Assembly: GCF_002075795.1 (NCBI RefSeq)
Contig: NZ_CP020472.1
Span: 1,471,001-1,535,000, forward strand
DNA: 64,000 bases
Reading direction: 5' to 3'
Origin: Shewanella japonica
Lineage (GTDB): Bacteria > Pseudomonadota > Gammaproteobacteria > Enterobacterales > Shewanellaceae
The position numbers and the translations under genes are program-made. Shown here piece after piece: positions 17,156 to 26,956 of this stretch. The stretch's first letter is position 1, and every line of letters begins with the position of its first letter. The notes beneath the pieces are model-generated. The model saw only the letters and a list, made by a program, of their open reading frames with translations. It had not been told where the DNA came from and made no database searches.

Positions 17156-18793
17156 TTATATCTGACCTTGTCGATATAAATTAATTAATGCATTACTCGA
17201 ACAATCTAGCTCTGAAGCGTCTTTTTCAGCTCCAATCCTATCAAGAACGTCATTTCCAAGTACCTTACCAAGTTCAACTCCCCATTGATCAAAAGAGTTA
17301 ATTTGCCAAATAGCACCTTGAACAAAGGTTCTATGCTCATAAAGTGCGATTAAAGCACCTAAAGTGGTAGGGGTTAGCTTATCCATTAATAATGTGTTGC
17401 TAGGCTTATTGCCTGACATGACTTTGTGCTGTGAAATAAGGCTTTTTTCTGCTTCTGGGATATCTTTCTCTGCAAGTTCAGCGTATGCCTCATCATACGT
17501 GCGCCCTTGCATTAATGCTTGGGTTTGTCCAAAGCAGTTAGAAGCAAGTTGGTTATGATGTTCACCTAACGGATTATGGCTTTGAAGCGGCATAATAAAG
17601 TCAGCAGGAATGAGTGCAGTGCCTTGATGCAGTAATTGGTGATAAGCATGTTGACCATTGGTGCCTTCACCGCCCCAAATTACCGGACCAGTACTAAAGT
17701 CAACTTGAGTACCATCTAGCATGACTGATTTACCATTACTTTCCATATCAAGTTGCTGGAAGTAAGCCGGTAAACCACGCAGGTAATGGTCATAGGTTAA
17801 TACCACATGAGACTGCGCATCATGGAAGTTGCCATATAACACTGATAGCATGCCCATAATGACAGGCATATTTTGCTCAAGTGGTGTTTGAGCAAAATGT
17901 GTATCCATCTGATGAGCACCGTCTAGTAACTGTGTAAAGTTGTCGAAGCCGATTAGCAAGGCAATGGGTAAACCAATTGCTGACCATAATGAATAACGAC
18001 CGCCAACCCAGTCCCACATAGGGAAAATGTTTTCAGCGTCAATACCGAATTCTGTGGCTTTATCGACGTTTGAAGTTACTGCAACAAAGTGTTTTGCAAC
18101 ATCAGTCTGCGAGCCACCATTCGCCAAGAACCAATCTTTAGCGCTAAGCGTGTTGGTTAAGGTTTCTTGAGTGCCAAATGATTTAGATGACATAACAAAC
18201 AGGGTTGTTTCTGCATCTAAACCTTTTAACTTTTCACAGATAGAGGTGGCATCAACATTGGCAACAAAATGACAATTAAGACCTTTAACCCAGTACGGGC
18301 GTAATGCTTGAGAGACAATTTTTGGACCTAAAAAGGAGCCGCCAATACCAATGCTGACAATATCAGTAATGGTTTTACCGGTATAACCCTTCCAGTGGCC
18401 ATCTTGCACTGATTCAACAAACTGCTGCATTTTAGCCAGTGTCTGCTGTACTTCAGGTACGATATTCTTGCCTTCAGCCATTATTACCTGTTCAGGCTTA
18501 CTGCGAAGTGCCGTATGAAGTACTGCACGGCCTTCTGTGTTATTAATAATGTCGCCATTAAACATGGCTGCAATCTTATCGCTTAGGTTAGCTTCTTTAG
18601 CTAATTTAAACAGCAAAGATAAGGTTTCATCATTAATGCGGTTTTTAGAATAATCTAGTAATAAACCACAGTCCTTAACACTGAGTTGCTCAAACCTTTG
18701 TGGGTTTTGAGCAAAAAGTTCGCGCATATGAGGCAATACAGATGCATTTTGAATTAACTGCTGCCAGGTATTACTCTGAGTTAAATGGGTCAT
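17156..18793 (-). CDS. pgi: Glucose-6-phosphate isomerase
   Basis: Interconverts glucose-6-phosphate and fructose-6-phosphate in the cytoplasm. The 545 residues match the family length. Signatures are [13 protein letters not shown], the SIS-type phosphate site [31 protein letters not shown] (PROSITE-type motif) and [12 protein letters not shown] near the end. The start ATG ([11 protein letters not shown]) has GGAG eight bases upstream. It follows tal by 25 bases and is likely co-transcribed with it. Confidence 0.98.
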   Translation of the reverse strand: MTHLTQSNTWQQLIQNASVLPHMRELFAQNPQRFEQLSVKDCGLLLDYSKNRINDETLSLLFKLAKEANLSDKIAAMFNGDIINNTEGRAVLHTALRSKPEQVIMAEGKNIVPEVQQTLAKMQQFVESVQDGHWKGYTGKTITDIVSIGIGGSFLGPKIVSQALRPYWVKGLNCHFVANVDATSICEKLKGLDAETTLFVMSSKSFGTQETLTNTLSAKDWFLANGGSQTDVAKHFVAVTSNVDKATEFGIDAENIFPMWDWVGGRYSLWSAIGLPIALLIGFDNFTQLLDGAHQMDTHFAQTPLEQNMPVIMGMLSVLYGNFHDAQSHVVLTYDHYLRGLPAYFQQLDMESNGKSVMLDGTQVDFSTGPVIWGGEGTNGQHAYHQLLHQGTALIPADFIMPLQSHNPLGEHHNQLASNCFGQTQALMQGRTYDEAYAELAEKDIPEAEKSLISQHKVMSGNKPSNTLLMDKLTPTTLGALIALYEHRTFVQGAIWQINSFDQWGVELGKVLGNDVLDRIGAEKDASELDCSSNALINLYRQGQI

Positions 18794-18818
18794 GCAAATC
18801 ACTCCATTGATTAATTAA

Positions 18819-19772
18819 TTAGCCTAGCTTCTCGTTTAACATGACCTCAAGTTTCCCTTGGTCAATGGCAAAGTTACGAATGCCTTCTGCTAATTTATCT
18901 ACAGCCATTGGATCTTGATTATATTCCCAGCGGAATTGTTCTTCAGTAAGTGGGGTTGGTGCTGCTTCAACTGACGTAGCTGGTGCTAACTTTTGTGTGA
19001 TAGTTGCATCGCTATTAGCAAGCTCTTCAAGTAATGCAGGCCCAATGGTTAAGCGGTCACAACCAGCAAGTTCGATGATCTCGCCAATGTTACGGAAACT
19101 TGCGCCCATAACAACGGTATTATACCCATGACGCTTGTAGTAATTGTAAATGTCGGTTACTGATACAACACCTGGATCGGTCTCAGCAGTGTAATCTTGA
19201 CCTGTGTCTTTTTTATACCAATCTAAAATACGACCAACGAAAGGTGAGATTAAGTAAACACCGGCTTCAGCACATGCACGTGCTTGAGCGAAACTGAATA
19301 GTAAAGTTAAGTTACAGTTGATGCCTTCTTGCTCAAGTTGTTTTGCTGCGCAAATACCTTCCCACGTTGATGCAAGTTTAATAAGAATACGAGATTTATC
19401 GATACCAGCTTCTTTATAAAGCTTGATTAACTTATGTGCTTTTTCAATTGAACCATTTTTATCAAATGAAAGGCGAGCATCAACTTCTGTCGAAATACGG
19501 CCTGGGACAATTTTAAGTATTTCAACGCCGATATTAACTGCTAATTTATCGCCTGCGTCTTCTACTTGTTGCGCTACATCATTTGACTGAGCTTTAGCCC
19601 AATTAATTGCATCATCAATTAGTGGTGCGTACTCAGGGATCTGAGCTGCTTTTAAGATCAGAGAAGGGTTTGTTGTCGCATCTTCAGGTTGGTAACGTTT
19701 GATTGCTTCGATGTCGCCAGTGTCTGCAACAATAGTTGTCAGTGCTTTAAGTTGAGCTAACGTGTTCGCCAT
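18819..19772 (-). CDS. tal: Transaldolase
   Basis: Pentose-phosphate pathway enzyme exchanging dihydroxyacetone units through a Schiff base. It has 317 residues. The N-terminus [34 protein letters not shown] (residues 35-48) and the catalytic lysine segment [14 protein letters not shown] are TalB-type. The ATG at 19772 is preceded by GAGAGGGA; a 25-residue longer in-frame extension was rejected. It precedes pgi in an operon. A HexR-like box lies 83-97 bases upstream. Confidence 0.97.
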   Translation of the reverse strand: MANTLAQLKALTTIVADTGDIEAIKRYQPEDATTNPSLILKAAQIPEYAPLIDDAINWAKAQSNDVAQQVEDAGDKLAVNIGVEILKIVPGRISTEVDARLSFDKNGSIEKAHKLIKLYKEAGIDKSRILIKLASTWEGICAAKQLEQEGINCNLTLLFSFAQARACAEAGVYLISPFVGRILDWYKKDTGQDYTAETDPGVVSVTDIYNYYKRHGYNTVVMGASFRNIGEIIELAGCDRLTIGPALLEELANSDATITQKLAPATSVEAAPTPLTEEQFRWEYNQDPMAVDKLAEGIRNFAIDQGKLEVMLNEKLG

Positions 19773-19854
19773 GGAAATTTCCCTCTCAAGTAACAAAGTT
19801 GTTTTGTTGAATGCGGTTATTAGAAGCGATTTTACTGTATTTTCCAACTGTATT

Positions 19855-19869
19855 TGTAAAAAAATTACA
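19855..19869. promoter_or_regulatory. Putative HexR operator upstream of tal
   Basis: TGTAAAAAAATTACA has the arms TGTAA / TTACA and spacing of the HexR box (TGTAATTAAATTACA-type). HexR is the sugar-phosphate-responsive regulator of central carbon genes in Shewanella. The site is seen directly; regulation is inferred. Confidence 0.55.
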
Positions 19870-20026
19870 TAAAAAAGTAATTTTTGAGCAACTAGACATG
19901 AAATCTTGTTATTTAATACCTGATTTATTAGCTATTTAGGTAATAAATAATGATTAAAAATAATTGTTACCGATAACATCCCTTTGCTGCTGTGGTTTTT
20001 AAATATGTCACTTTTCTTTCAAAATT

Positions 20027-20053
20027 AAAAAGTCGCTGCAAGCAGCGACTTTT
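20027..20053 (-). terminator. Terminator of the OmpA-family gene
   Basis: AAAAAGTCGCTGC / GCAGCGACTTTT form a tight hairpin with A- and T-tracts on the outer sides, 26 bases after the stop codon on the minus strand. Confidence 0.88.
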
Positions 20054-20078
20054 ATTTGGGCTAATTAAGCATTGGTAC

Positions 20079-21188
20079 TTATTTTAGTACAGGGCGTTTC
20101 TCAGCACCACTTACTACAGCATCAATACGACGGTTTTGTTTGTTAGCTTCAGGTGATGTGCCTTCCATAATTGGATTGTCTTCACCAAAACCAACGGCTT
20201 TTAATCGACTTGCGTCAATGCCGTATTTTTCAACTAAAGCGTCAACAACAGCTTGTGCACGGCGCTCAGATAAATCCATATTATAATCAGCATTACCAAC
20301 TAACGATGCATGACCTTCAATCACTGCAGTTGTGTGCGGATTATCTTTTAAGTATTTAGCGCCTTTTTCTAGACGAGTGTATGATTCAGGTTTTAATACT
20401 GCAGAATCATTATCAAAATAAACACCTTCCATACGAGATGAAATAGGTGCATCTTCATAAATAGTACAACCTTGGGCATCTACTTTGTGAGTCGATGGGG
20501 TGTCTGGACATTTATCCATATCGTCTGTCACGCCATCGTTATCAGAATCAATTGGTGCAGCAACAACCGGTGCAACGACTGGCGCTGGAGCGGGTTTATC
20601 AACACCGAAACGATAGCTTAATTCAAGACCCCAGTAATTACTTTCCATATCAAGGGTATTGTATTTATCGTCATCTAAGTTTTCGTAGCGGCGATATTTA
20701 GCTTGTAACTTTAAGTTTTCAGTAAAGTTATATCCAATACCTGCACCTATGTATGGTGCTATACCACTGTCACTATAATATTCAGTATTATAGTTTTTCT
20801 TGTTTGAGATAAGGTAATTCATCGCACCAGCTTCAGCCGATAAACTCCACTTATCAGCAAATGGATAAAAACCGACTAAGCCTAATGCCATGCCTCTAGC
20901 GCCAACATCATTACGTTTGTTGCTGTAGTCAGTCCATTCTGCGCGACCTAAATCACGGTAACCGAGTTCAACACCAAAGTAATCATTGAATAAGTAACCA
21001 CCGAAAACATCCCATGCATAAGGGTCGTCTTCACCACATACTTTCATTGTTTTTTGATCGCAGTTTGGTTCGTAATTATTAACACCAAGACCACCACCGA
21101 CATACCACGGTGTTAACTCTTGCTCTGCTGAAGCAGCAAAAGGTAACAATGAGGTGAGTAATACTACTTTTAATGTGTTCTTCATCAT
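20079..21188 (-). CDS. OmpA-family outer membrane protein
   Basis: A 369-residue porin-like protein. A signal peptide (MMKNTLKVVLLTSLLPFAASA) is followed by an N-terminal beta-barrel of the OmpA type (WYVGGGLGVNNYEP..., ending in LELSYRFG). Next come a Pro/Ala/Val linker, a calcium-binding thrombospondin type-3 repeat (DSDNDGVTDDMDKCPDTP) and a C-terminal peptidoglycan-binding OmpA domain (VIEGHASLVGNADYNMDLSERRAQAVVD). Two Cys in the barrel (NCDQKTMKVCGED) may form a disulfide in a loop. The ORF is open 20 residues further upstream, but the signal peptide sets the start at 21188 or 21185. Confidence 0.93.
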   Translation of the reverse strand: MMKNTLKVVLLTSLLPFAASAEQELTPWYVGGGLGVNNYEPNCDQKTMKVCGEDDPYAWDVFGGYLFNDYFGVELGYRDLGRAEWTDYSNKRNDVGARGMALGLVGFYPFADKWSLSAEAGAMNYLISNKKNYNTEYYSDSGIAPYIGAGIGYNFTENLKLQAKYRRYENLDDDKYNTLDMESNYWGLELSYRFGVDKPAPAPVVAPVVAAPIDSDNDGVTDDMDKCPDTPSTHKVDAQGCTIYEDAPISSRMEGVYFDNDSAVLKPESYTRLEKGAKYLKDNPHTTAVIEGHASLVGNADYNMDLSERRAQAVVDALVEKYGIDASRLKAVGFGEDNPIMEGTSPEANKQNRRIDAVVSGAEKRPVLK

Positions 21189-21549
21189 GTATAAGTCCAT
21201 TGTTATTTTACTCCACCAAAACACATGTAAATAATTTGTTTGATACAAGTGTCGCTGACGCTTATGTGGTGTTCCTATTATGTTTTTGTCAGCGTGCTAA
21301 TTATCGTCGTAATTTCAATGGTTTTCCATAGTAATAAAGAACAATGTTGGTATTAATTTAACAATCTTTGCTTTTGGGGCTGTTTTAAGGGGAGGGAGTT
21401 CGTAAGAATGTTGCAAGTAAGGCGTGCTTTTTAACAATTGTGTAGTTTGCTCGAAGTGACGCATTTGAGGTGAGGTAAATAAAATTTGAGGATATAAAGC
21501 GCCAAATGGCGCTTTATATCCTAGTCGAGTTATCGTTATCTACTAACCG
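21189..21549. other. Intergenic region between xfp and the OmpA gene, with a long hairpin
   Basis: It contains the OmpA gene promoter region and, at 21489-21522, a perfect 16-bp hairpin (AGGATATAAAGCGCCA, AA spacer, then its complement). On the minus strand the hairpin is followed by CAAATTTTATTT, so it is likely the terminator of the phosphoketolase gene, though the T tract is not ideal. Confidence 0.6.
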
Positions 21550-23916
21550 TTATCGAGTCCACACCCAGTTTTCAATTTCTTGAGGGTCTACACCATTTGC
21601 TTTGATGTAGTTACGGCGCTCAACTAAGCGTTGTAACATATCGGTTGTGATGGCGACGTGCTGTGTTTCATCAATTACACCTTGTTGGAATAGCTTGTAA
21701 GCCATATCTATCACTAAATGATAACGTGAGGTGCCATTACGGACACCCATGTCAAATGGTGTCGTAGTAGAACCTTCTTCTTCGTAGCCTTTAATTCTAA
21801 AGCGGCGACTACCTTTATAATCAAATACAAGTTTCTTGATGGTATTTGGGTAACCATGGTAGTTAAATACCACGCCTTTATCTTCAGTAAATATTTCATC
21901 CATCATCCAAGGTTTAGCTTGGAAGTCTCGACTACCTAAACCATTACTATTGAGTTCAGTTACACTGACAAAACGAATGCGAACTCGAGGTAATAGCTCA
22001 CGGATAAGTACTAAAGATGCCATACATTCCTGGGTGACATAATCACCGCAGCCAGCTAGAACCACATCTGGATTCTCATCCGATGCAAAATCCCAAACCA
22101 TGACACCGTCTTGAGTTTGCTTACGTGCTTCATCTAACGATAACCATTGTGGTAGTTCTTTTTTACCTGCAACTAAGATGTTTAACTTATCGCGATCTTC
22201 ATAAGCGCGCTCTGTGTACGTTAGAGTCGAGTTACCATCTGCAGGTAAGTATGCTGAAATAATATCAGGGTGTTTCTCTAACATTGCCCCTAAAAAGGAT
22301 GGGTTCTGATGAGAGTAGCCATTATGGTCTTGACGTTCTAATAAAGAAGACAACACAACGTTACAAGAAGGCACAGGTTTGCGGAAATGAACCCCTTGGC
22401 TTGCATATACATATTTACAGTATTGATCTGCCATTGAAGACACAACTTGTGAGAAGGCTTCATAGGTTGGGAACATTGCATGGCGACCTGTTACGGTATA
22501 ACCGTGCATCATGCCGAATAACAAGTTTTCTGACAGTAATTCGATGACACGACCGTCTCTTGCCATATCTTGATCCCAGCTCTTAATTGGCCATTGCCAA
22601 GCACGGTCTGTTTCTTTAAATACAGCTTGAAGTTGGTTTGAGTAGGTTTCATCAGGGCTGAAGATACGTAAATTACGTTGATCACGGTTTAATTTGAACG
22701 CATCACGCATCCATTCACCCATTTTGTACATAGATACACCTCGAGTGCCTCGTGGTGTTTCTGGCTCATAGCTCAATTGTTTTAAGTCAGGTTGCGCTAG
22801 AGCACGTACAACTTCTCCGCCGTAACTGAGATGCTGTCTACCGCAACATAAGTGCTTAGGTGGTATAAGCGATTGAATATCTTTATCGAAGCTAATTTGT
22901 CCATCAGCATTGATGTCACATAACTCATCGAACTTATAACTCTCTAGCCAGTCATTCAATGCTTTAAGATGGCTTGGATCCGTTGCGCATTTATTAACGA
23001 TGACTTGATGCGACTCACAGTTACCTTCAAGCTTTTTACCACCGTGTTCTGCAGTGCCAGTCCAGCCTTTAGCTGTACGCATTAAAATAACAGGCCAACG
23101 AGGTTTGCAGACGTCTTCGCCATTTCTTGCGCGAGTTTGAATGTCATTGATCATTTCATAAGACAGATCCATTGCATTTGCCATTTGCACAAAAACATCT
23201 TCTTCAAGCTCATCATCGACAATAATTGGGTGATAACCTAAGCCACGAAACTCAAGATCAAGCTCTTCGTGATCCATACGTCCCATGCGAGTCGGACCAG
23301 AGATCTTGTAACCGTTGATATGAACAATAGGAAGTACTGCGCCATTGGTTGCAGGATCTACAAGTCGGTTAGCATACCAAGATGCAGCTAATGGACCTGT
23401 TTCTGATTCACCATCACCGACTAAGCATGCTGCGATAAGATTTGGATTATCAAGCACTGAGCCCCATGCGACAGAGAGCGAGTAACCTAACTCACCGCCT
23501 TCAAGGATTTGACCTGGTGCTTCTGGGTTAGCATGAGAAGGGTAGCCATAAGCTGCTGAGAATTTTTTACAGATATCTTCAATGCCAGATTCATTATAAG
23601 GAATGGTTTCTGGATAAAAATGGCTTAATGAGCCTTCTACAAAAAGGTTAGCTTGTACAGCTGGGAAGCCATGACCTGGGCCAACCAAGTATATAAAATC
23701 TCTTTGATGTTTAACAATGAGGCGATTGACGTTGGCGTATACGAAGTTAATACCTGGGCAAGTGCCCCAATGGCCGAGCAGTCTTGGCTTAATATCATCA
23801 TGCTGTAATGCTCTTTTGAACAATACATTTTGTTTTAGGTAGATTTGAGATGTGGCAAGGAAGTTCGTTGCTCTAACAAATTTTTTCAGCGAAGTGATTT
23901 CATTTGCTTGTGTCAT
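21550..23916 (-). CDS. xfp: Phosphoketolase (xylulose-5-phosphate / fructose-6-phosphate)
   Basis: Thiamine-diphosphate enzyme that cleaves xylulose-5-P or fructose-6-P with phosphate to acetyl phosphate. At 788 residues it has the family length. Motifs are LGHWGTCPGINF (47-58), GPGHGFP (79-85), the ThDP-binding segment LVGDGESETGPLAASW and the central HPDIISAYLPADGNSTL with GHQNP-like YSHQNPSFL. It stands alone on the minus strand, with no acetate kinase or phosphotransacetylase beside it. Substrate preference (single or dual) cannot be read from sequence alone. Confidence 0.96.
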   Translation of the reverse strand: MTQANEITSLKKFVRATNFLATSQIYLKQNVLFKRALQHDDIKPRLLGHWGTCPGINFVYANVNRLIVKHQRDFIYLVGPGHGFPAVQANLFVEGSLSHFYPETIPYNESGIEDICKKFSAAYGYPSHANPEAPGQILEGGELGYSLSVAWGSVLDNPNLIAACLVGDGESETGPLAASWYANRLVDPATNGAVLPIVHINGYKISGPTRMGRMDHEELDLEFRGLGYHPIIVDDELEEDVFVQMANAMDLSYEMINDIQTRARNGEDVCKPRWPVILMRTAKGWTGTAEHGGKKLEGNCESHQVIVNKCATDPSHLKALNDWLESYKFDELCDINADGQISFDKDIQSLIPPKHLCCGRQHLSYGGEVVRALAQPDLKQLSYEPETPRGTRGVSMYKMGEWMRDAFKLNRDQRNLRIFSPDETYSNQLQAVFKETDRAWQWPIKSWDQDMARDGRVIELLSENLLFGMMHGYTVTGRHAMFPTYEAFSQVVSSMADQYCKYVYASQGVHFRKPVPSCNVVLSSLLERQDHNGYSHQNPSFLGAMLEKHPDIISAYLPADGNSTLTYTERAYEDRDKLNILVAGKKELPQWLSLDEARKQTQDGVMVWDFASDENPDVVLAGCGDYVTQECMASLVLIRELLPRVRIRFVSVTELNSNGLGSRDFQAKPWMMDEIFTEDKGVVFNYHGYPNTIKKLVFDYKGSRRFRIKGYEEEGSTTTPFDMGVRNGTSRYHLVIDMAYKLFQQGVIDETQHVAITTDMLQRLVERRNYIKANGVDPQEIENWVWTR

Positions 23917-24455
23917 AGTGACCTCAGTATTTTGAAGATTTAAGTTGATTTAGTTCTTAATGAGAACACTGTATTCTTATTTTGGTTGCAATAATGTGGT
24001 CTTTGTCTAACTTTTTATTAAATATTTTTATAATTAAAATGGGTTAAAGTTGGTTTTGTGTTAAAGCTTATGGGTGTGAAGGGCGTAGGATTGTTATTTG
24101 AGATGCAGCTAAAGGCTGCTAATTAGATAAGTGTGATCTTGATCACCTGCTGGTTCAGATCTTCTATGCTAATTTTTTGCACCGAAAAATCAGCGATAAG
24201 AATTGAGAAAGTTTGCTAGGCATTCGTGCCTAAAAAAAGTAAAGTTAACTCGATCAAATCCTAAATAATAAATAACTAATATTTCGCTCACTGAAATTCA
24301 ATGTGATAAGCAAATGAAATACCTGCTGAATTGAACTTGAGTGCTCTTATTAAAATAATACGATAATTTTATTTTGTCCGAAGCGTTTGTTTTGATGCTT
24401 AATCACAAGCCAACTTTTTACAAAATAAAGTTATTCGAAGGAATAATTTAAGCAA
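23917..24455. other. Divergent intergenic region xfp / alanine symporter
   Basis: 540 bases with no supported ORF. It holds a near-consensus CRP site at 24129-24150 and a small hairpin TAGGCA-TTCG-TGCCTA at 24217-24232. It must contain the promoters of both divergent genes. No HexR box or glycine riboswitch was recognised here. Confidence 0.5.
24129..24150. promoter_or_regulatory. Putative CRP binding site between xfp and the alanine symporter gene
   Basis: TGTGATCTTGATCACC (24132-24147) matches the CRP consensus TGTGA-N6-TCACA in nine of ten arm positions. It lies 216 bases upstream of xfp and 309 bases upstream of the symporter ORF, so either gene could be the target. Confidence 0.65.
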
Positions 24456-25898
24456 ATGGCAATGTTAGAAACGATTGTGAATTTCATGAACGATTTACTC
24501 TGGGGTAAATTGTTAGTTTATGGGCTAGTAGGCGCAGGTTTATTTTTTACTGTACGCTTAGGCTTCATCCAAATTACGCATTTTGCGCATGGTCTCAAAA
24601 TTTTATCCATTAGCCGCCGTCCAGGTCGCAATGGTTTATCTTCTTTCCAAGTTTTCTGTACCAGTATGGCGGCCCGTGTCGGCGCCGGTAATATGGCAGG
24701 TGTTGCTGTCGCAATTGGTGCAGCTGGTCCCGGCGCAGTTTTCTGGATGTGGGCAATTGCGCTGCTAGGTATGGCAACCGCAATGATTGAGTCAACGCTT
24801 GCGCAAGTTTATAAAGTAAAAGATGTCGACGGTCAGTACCGCGGTGGTCCTTCTTACTATATGGAGAAAGGACTTGGCCAACGTTGGATGGGAATTCTAT
24901 TCTCAATCCTACTGATAATCTGTTTTGGTTTAGTGTTTAATGCAGTACAAGCTAATACAATTACTGGTGCAATGACTGCTGTATTTGATTTGAACCCGAT
25001 TTATGTGGGTGTGGCAATTGCTGTATTAAGCGGTTTAGTGATTATGGGTGGCCTTAAAAAAGTCGCTAAAGTTTCTGAGATTGTTGTACCTGTTATGGCA
25101 TTAGCTTACATCGCCATTGCATTGGTGGTTGTATTGATGAATGTCGAACAACTACCTGCAGTATTTATGTTGGTGATTAACAGTGCGTTTGGTTGGCAAG
25201 AAGCCGCTGCTGGTGGTGTTGCTTATAGTGTTGCACAAGCTATGCAAGCAGGTATTGCGCGCGGATTATTCTCGAATGAAGCAGGTATGGGTAGTGCTGC
25301 AAATATTGCGGCAAGCGCATCGCCAAATCCTAACCATCCTGCATCGCAAGGCTTTGTGCAAATGATGGGTGTATTCGTTGATACTATCGTTATTTGTACT
25401 GCTACAGCGGCAATTATTTTATTGTCAGGTGATGCAGCTGGGAGTGGCGATGGTATTGCTAAAACCATTAACGCTCTGTCATCGCATGTTGGTGACTGGG
25501 GTGGAGCATTTATTGCTTTTGCTATTTTACTGTTTTGCTTTACATCAATTATCGCTAACTATTCTTACGCTGAAACTAACGTCATGTTCTTATCTGGCAA
25601 TAAGAAAGGTGCATTACCAATCTTTAGATTAGTTGTGCTTGGCATGGTAATGTTTGGCGCCGTAGCAAAAATCAATATTGTTTGGAACTTAGCGGACGTG
25701 TCGATGGGCTTAATGGCATTGGTGAATATGATTGCACTGCTATTATTATCAGGTTTAGCTGTTCGTGTGATTAATGACTATCGTCAACAGATTAAAGCTG
25801 GTGAAGAGCCGATGTTTGATACTGATAAGTTCCCTGAGCTTGCAGAGCAGTTAGAAGACGGCATTTGGAAGAATAAGCCTGCTGAGTCATCAAAATAG
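24456..25898 (+). CDS. Alanine (or glycine):cation symporter, AGCS family
   Basis: Inner-membrane sodium-coupled amino acid transporter of 480 residues with about eleven hydrophobic helices. The family signature MAARVGAGNMAGVAVAIGAAGPGAVFWMW is near residues 69-97, and RGLFSNEAGMGSAANIAA is the second conserved AGCS element. The C-terminal tail after the last helix is hydrophilic. A GAAGGA box lies 13 bases before the ATG, a long spacing; the ATG at 24462 is farther still. A terminator follows at 25965. Confidence 0.93.
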   Translation: MAMLETIVNFMNDLLWGKLLVYGLVGAGLFFTVRLGFIQITHFAHGLKILSISRRPGRNGLSSFQVFCTSMAARVGAGNMAGVAVAIGAAGPGAVFWMWAIALLGMATAMIESTLAQVYKVKDVDGQYRGGPSYYMEKGLGQRWMGILFSILLIICFGLVFNAVQANTITGAMTAVFDLNPIYVGVAIAVLSGLVIMGGLKKVAKVSEIVVPVMALAYIAIALVVVLMNVEQLPAVFMLVINSAFGWQEAAAGGVAYSVAQAMQAGIARGLFSNEAGMGSAANIAASASPNPNHPASQGFVQMMGVFVDTIVICTATAAIILLSGDAAGSGDGIAKTINALSSHVGDWGGAFIAFAILLFCFTSIIANYSYAETNVMFLSGNKKGALPIFRLVVLGMVMFGAVAKINIVWNLADVSMGLMALVNMIALLLLSGLAVRVINDYRQQIKAGEEPMFDTDKFPELAEQLEDGIWKNKPAESSK

Positions 25899-25964
25899 GC
25901 ATCTTTGTTATTGGCGACAGAGTTGACCCTCGCTAGGGATTTTTAAACTCTATTAGCGCAATCT

Positions 25965-25997
25965 AAAAAACCATGCATTTATTGCATGGTTTTTTTA
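25965..25997 (+). terminator. Terminator after the alanine symporter gene
   Basis: The 13-bp stem AAAAAACCATGCA / TGCATGGTTTTTT has the loop TTTAT and is followed by T. Confidence 0.92.
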
Positions 25998-26062
25998 TTT
26001 AGCCCAGTATCATAGAGGCAAACTGAAAGAATGTACTTTACGGCTTAATAGGATAGTTAACG

Positions 26063-26839
26063 ATGTTAGTATTAGTTTCTCCAGCAAAAACTCTCGACTT
26101 CGAAACCAAGGCTAACACAGCGTCTTTTACACAACCGACGTTGTTAGATCATAGCCAACAATTAATTAATGTGTGTCGTGAGTTGACTCCTATAGATATT
26201 GCTTCGCTGATGAAAGTTAGCGATAAAATTGCAGGTTTAAATGCAGCTAGGTTCATCGAGTGGCAACCTAACTTCACCCTTGACAATGCCAAGCAAGCGA
26301 TGTTTGCTTTTCGTGGCGACGTTTATACAGGGCTAGATGCTGACTCAATGTCTGAAAAAGAAGTGAGTAAAGCACAACAACATTTGCGGATTTTGTCAGG
26401 TTTGTATGGCTTACTTAAGCCACTTGATTTGATGCAAGCTTATCGCCTCGAAATGGGCACGAGTTTAGCTAACCCTAAAGGTAAAAACTTGTACGCTTTT
26501 TGGGGTGATGTGATCACAGATGAAATTAATCAGGCTGTTGCTGAGCAAGAAGACGATATCATTGTCAATTTGGCTTCGAACGAATACTTTAAAGCGGTAA
26601 AACCTAAAAAGCTGAATGCAACATTGATTACCCCAGCATTTAAAGACTGTAAAAATGGTCAATATAAAGTGATTAGTTTTTATGCCAAAAAAGCGCGCGG
26701 TTTGATGGCAAGGTATATTATTGAAAATGACATTAAATCGTTAGCAGAGTTACAACAATTTGATGTTGATGGTTATTATTACAGCGAAGAATTATCAACG
26801 CCTGCAGCGCCTGCATTCTTACGTGAAGAGCGTGTTTAG
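26063..26839 (+). CDS. yaaA: Peroxide stress protein YaaA (UPF0246)
   Basis: A 258-residue protein starting [14 protein letters not shown], with [36 protein letters not shown] and [14 protein letters not shown], all strongly conserved in YaaA. E. coli YaaA lowers intracellular free iron during H2O2 stress and is a DNA-binding protein. It is a single-gene unit that converges on the M28 peptidase gene. Confidence 0.96.
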   Translation: MLVLVSPAKTLDFETKANTASFTQPTLLDHSQQLINVCRELTPIDIASLMKVSDKIAGLNAARFIEWQPNFTLDNAKQAMFAFRGDVYTGLDADSMSEKEVSKAQQHLRILSGLYGLLKPLDLMQAYRLEMGTSLANPKGKNLYAFWGDVITDEINQAVAEQEDDIIVNLASNEYFKAVKPKKLNATLITPAFKDCKNGQYKVISFYAKKARGLMARYIIENDIKSLAELQQFDVDGYYYSEELSTPAAPAFLREERV

Positions 26840-26903
26840 AGGTTGAGTATCAAGCTTTTACTGTTGGATTAGCTAACCGTTTTTTTAAAAACGAACAGAC
26901 AAT

Positions 26904-26931
26904 AAAAAAGCAGCGATTTCGCTGCTTTTTT
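26904..26931. terminator. Bidirectional terminator between yaaA and the M28 peptidase gene
   Basis: The stem AAAAAAGCAGCGA / TCGCTGCTTTTTT has T tracts in both directions. Confidence 0.9.
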
Positions 26932-26956
26932 ATTGCCTAACAGTTTTGCTAAAAGG

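Noticed and set aside
23917..24455. Riboswitch before the alanine/glycine symporter
   Set aside because: Glycine riboswitches often precede such genes, but no matching conserved core could be seen.
24610..24906. 98-residue minus-strand ORF inside the alanine symporter gene
   Set aside because: Arg/Leu/Gln-rich shadow of the transporter frame without a recognisable domain.
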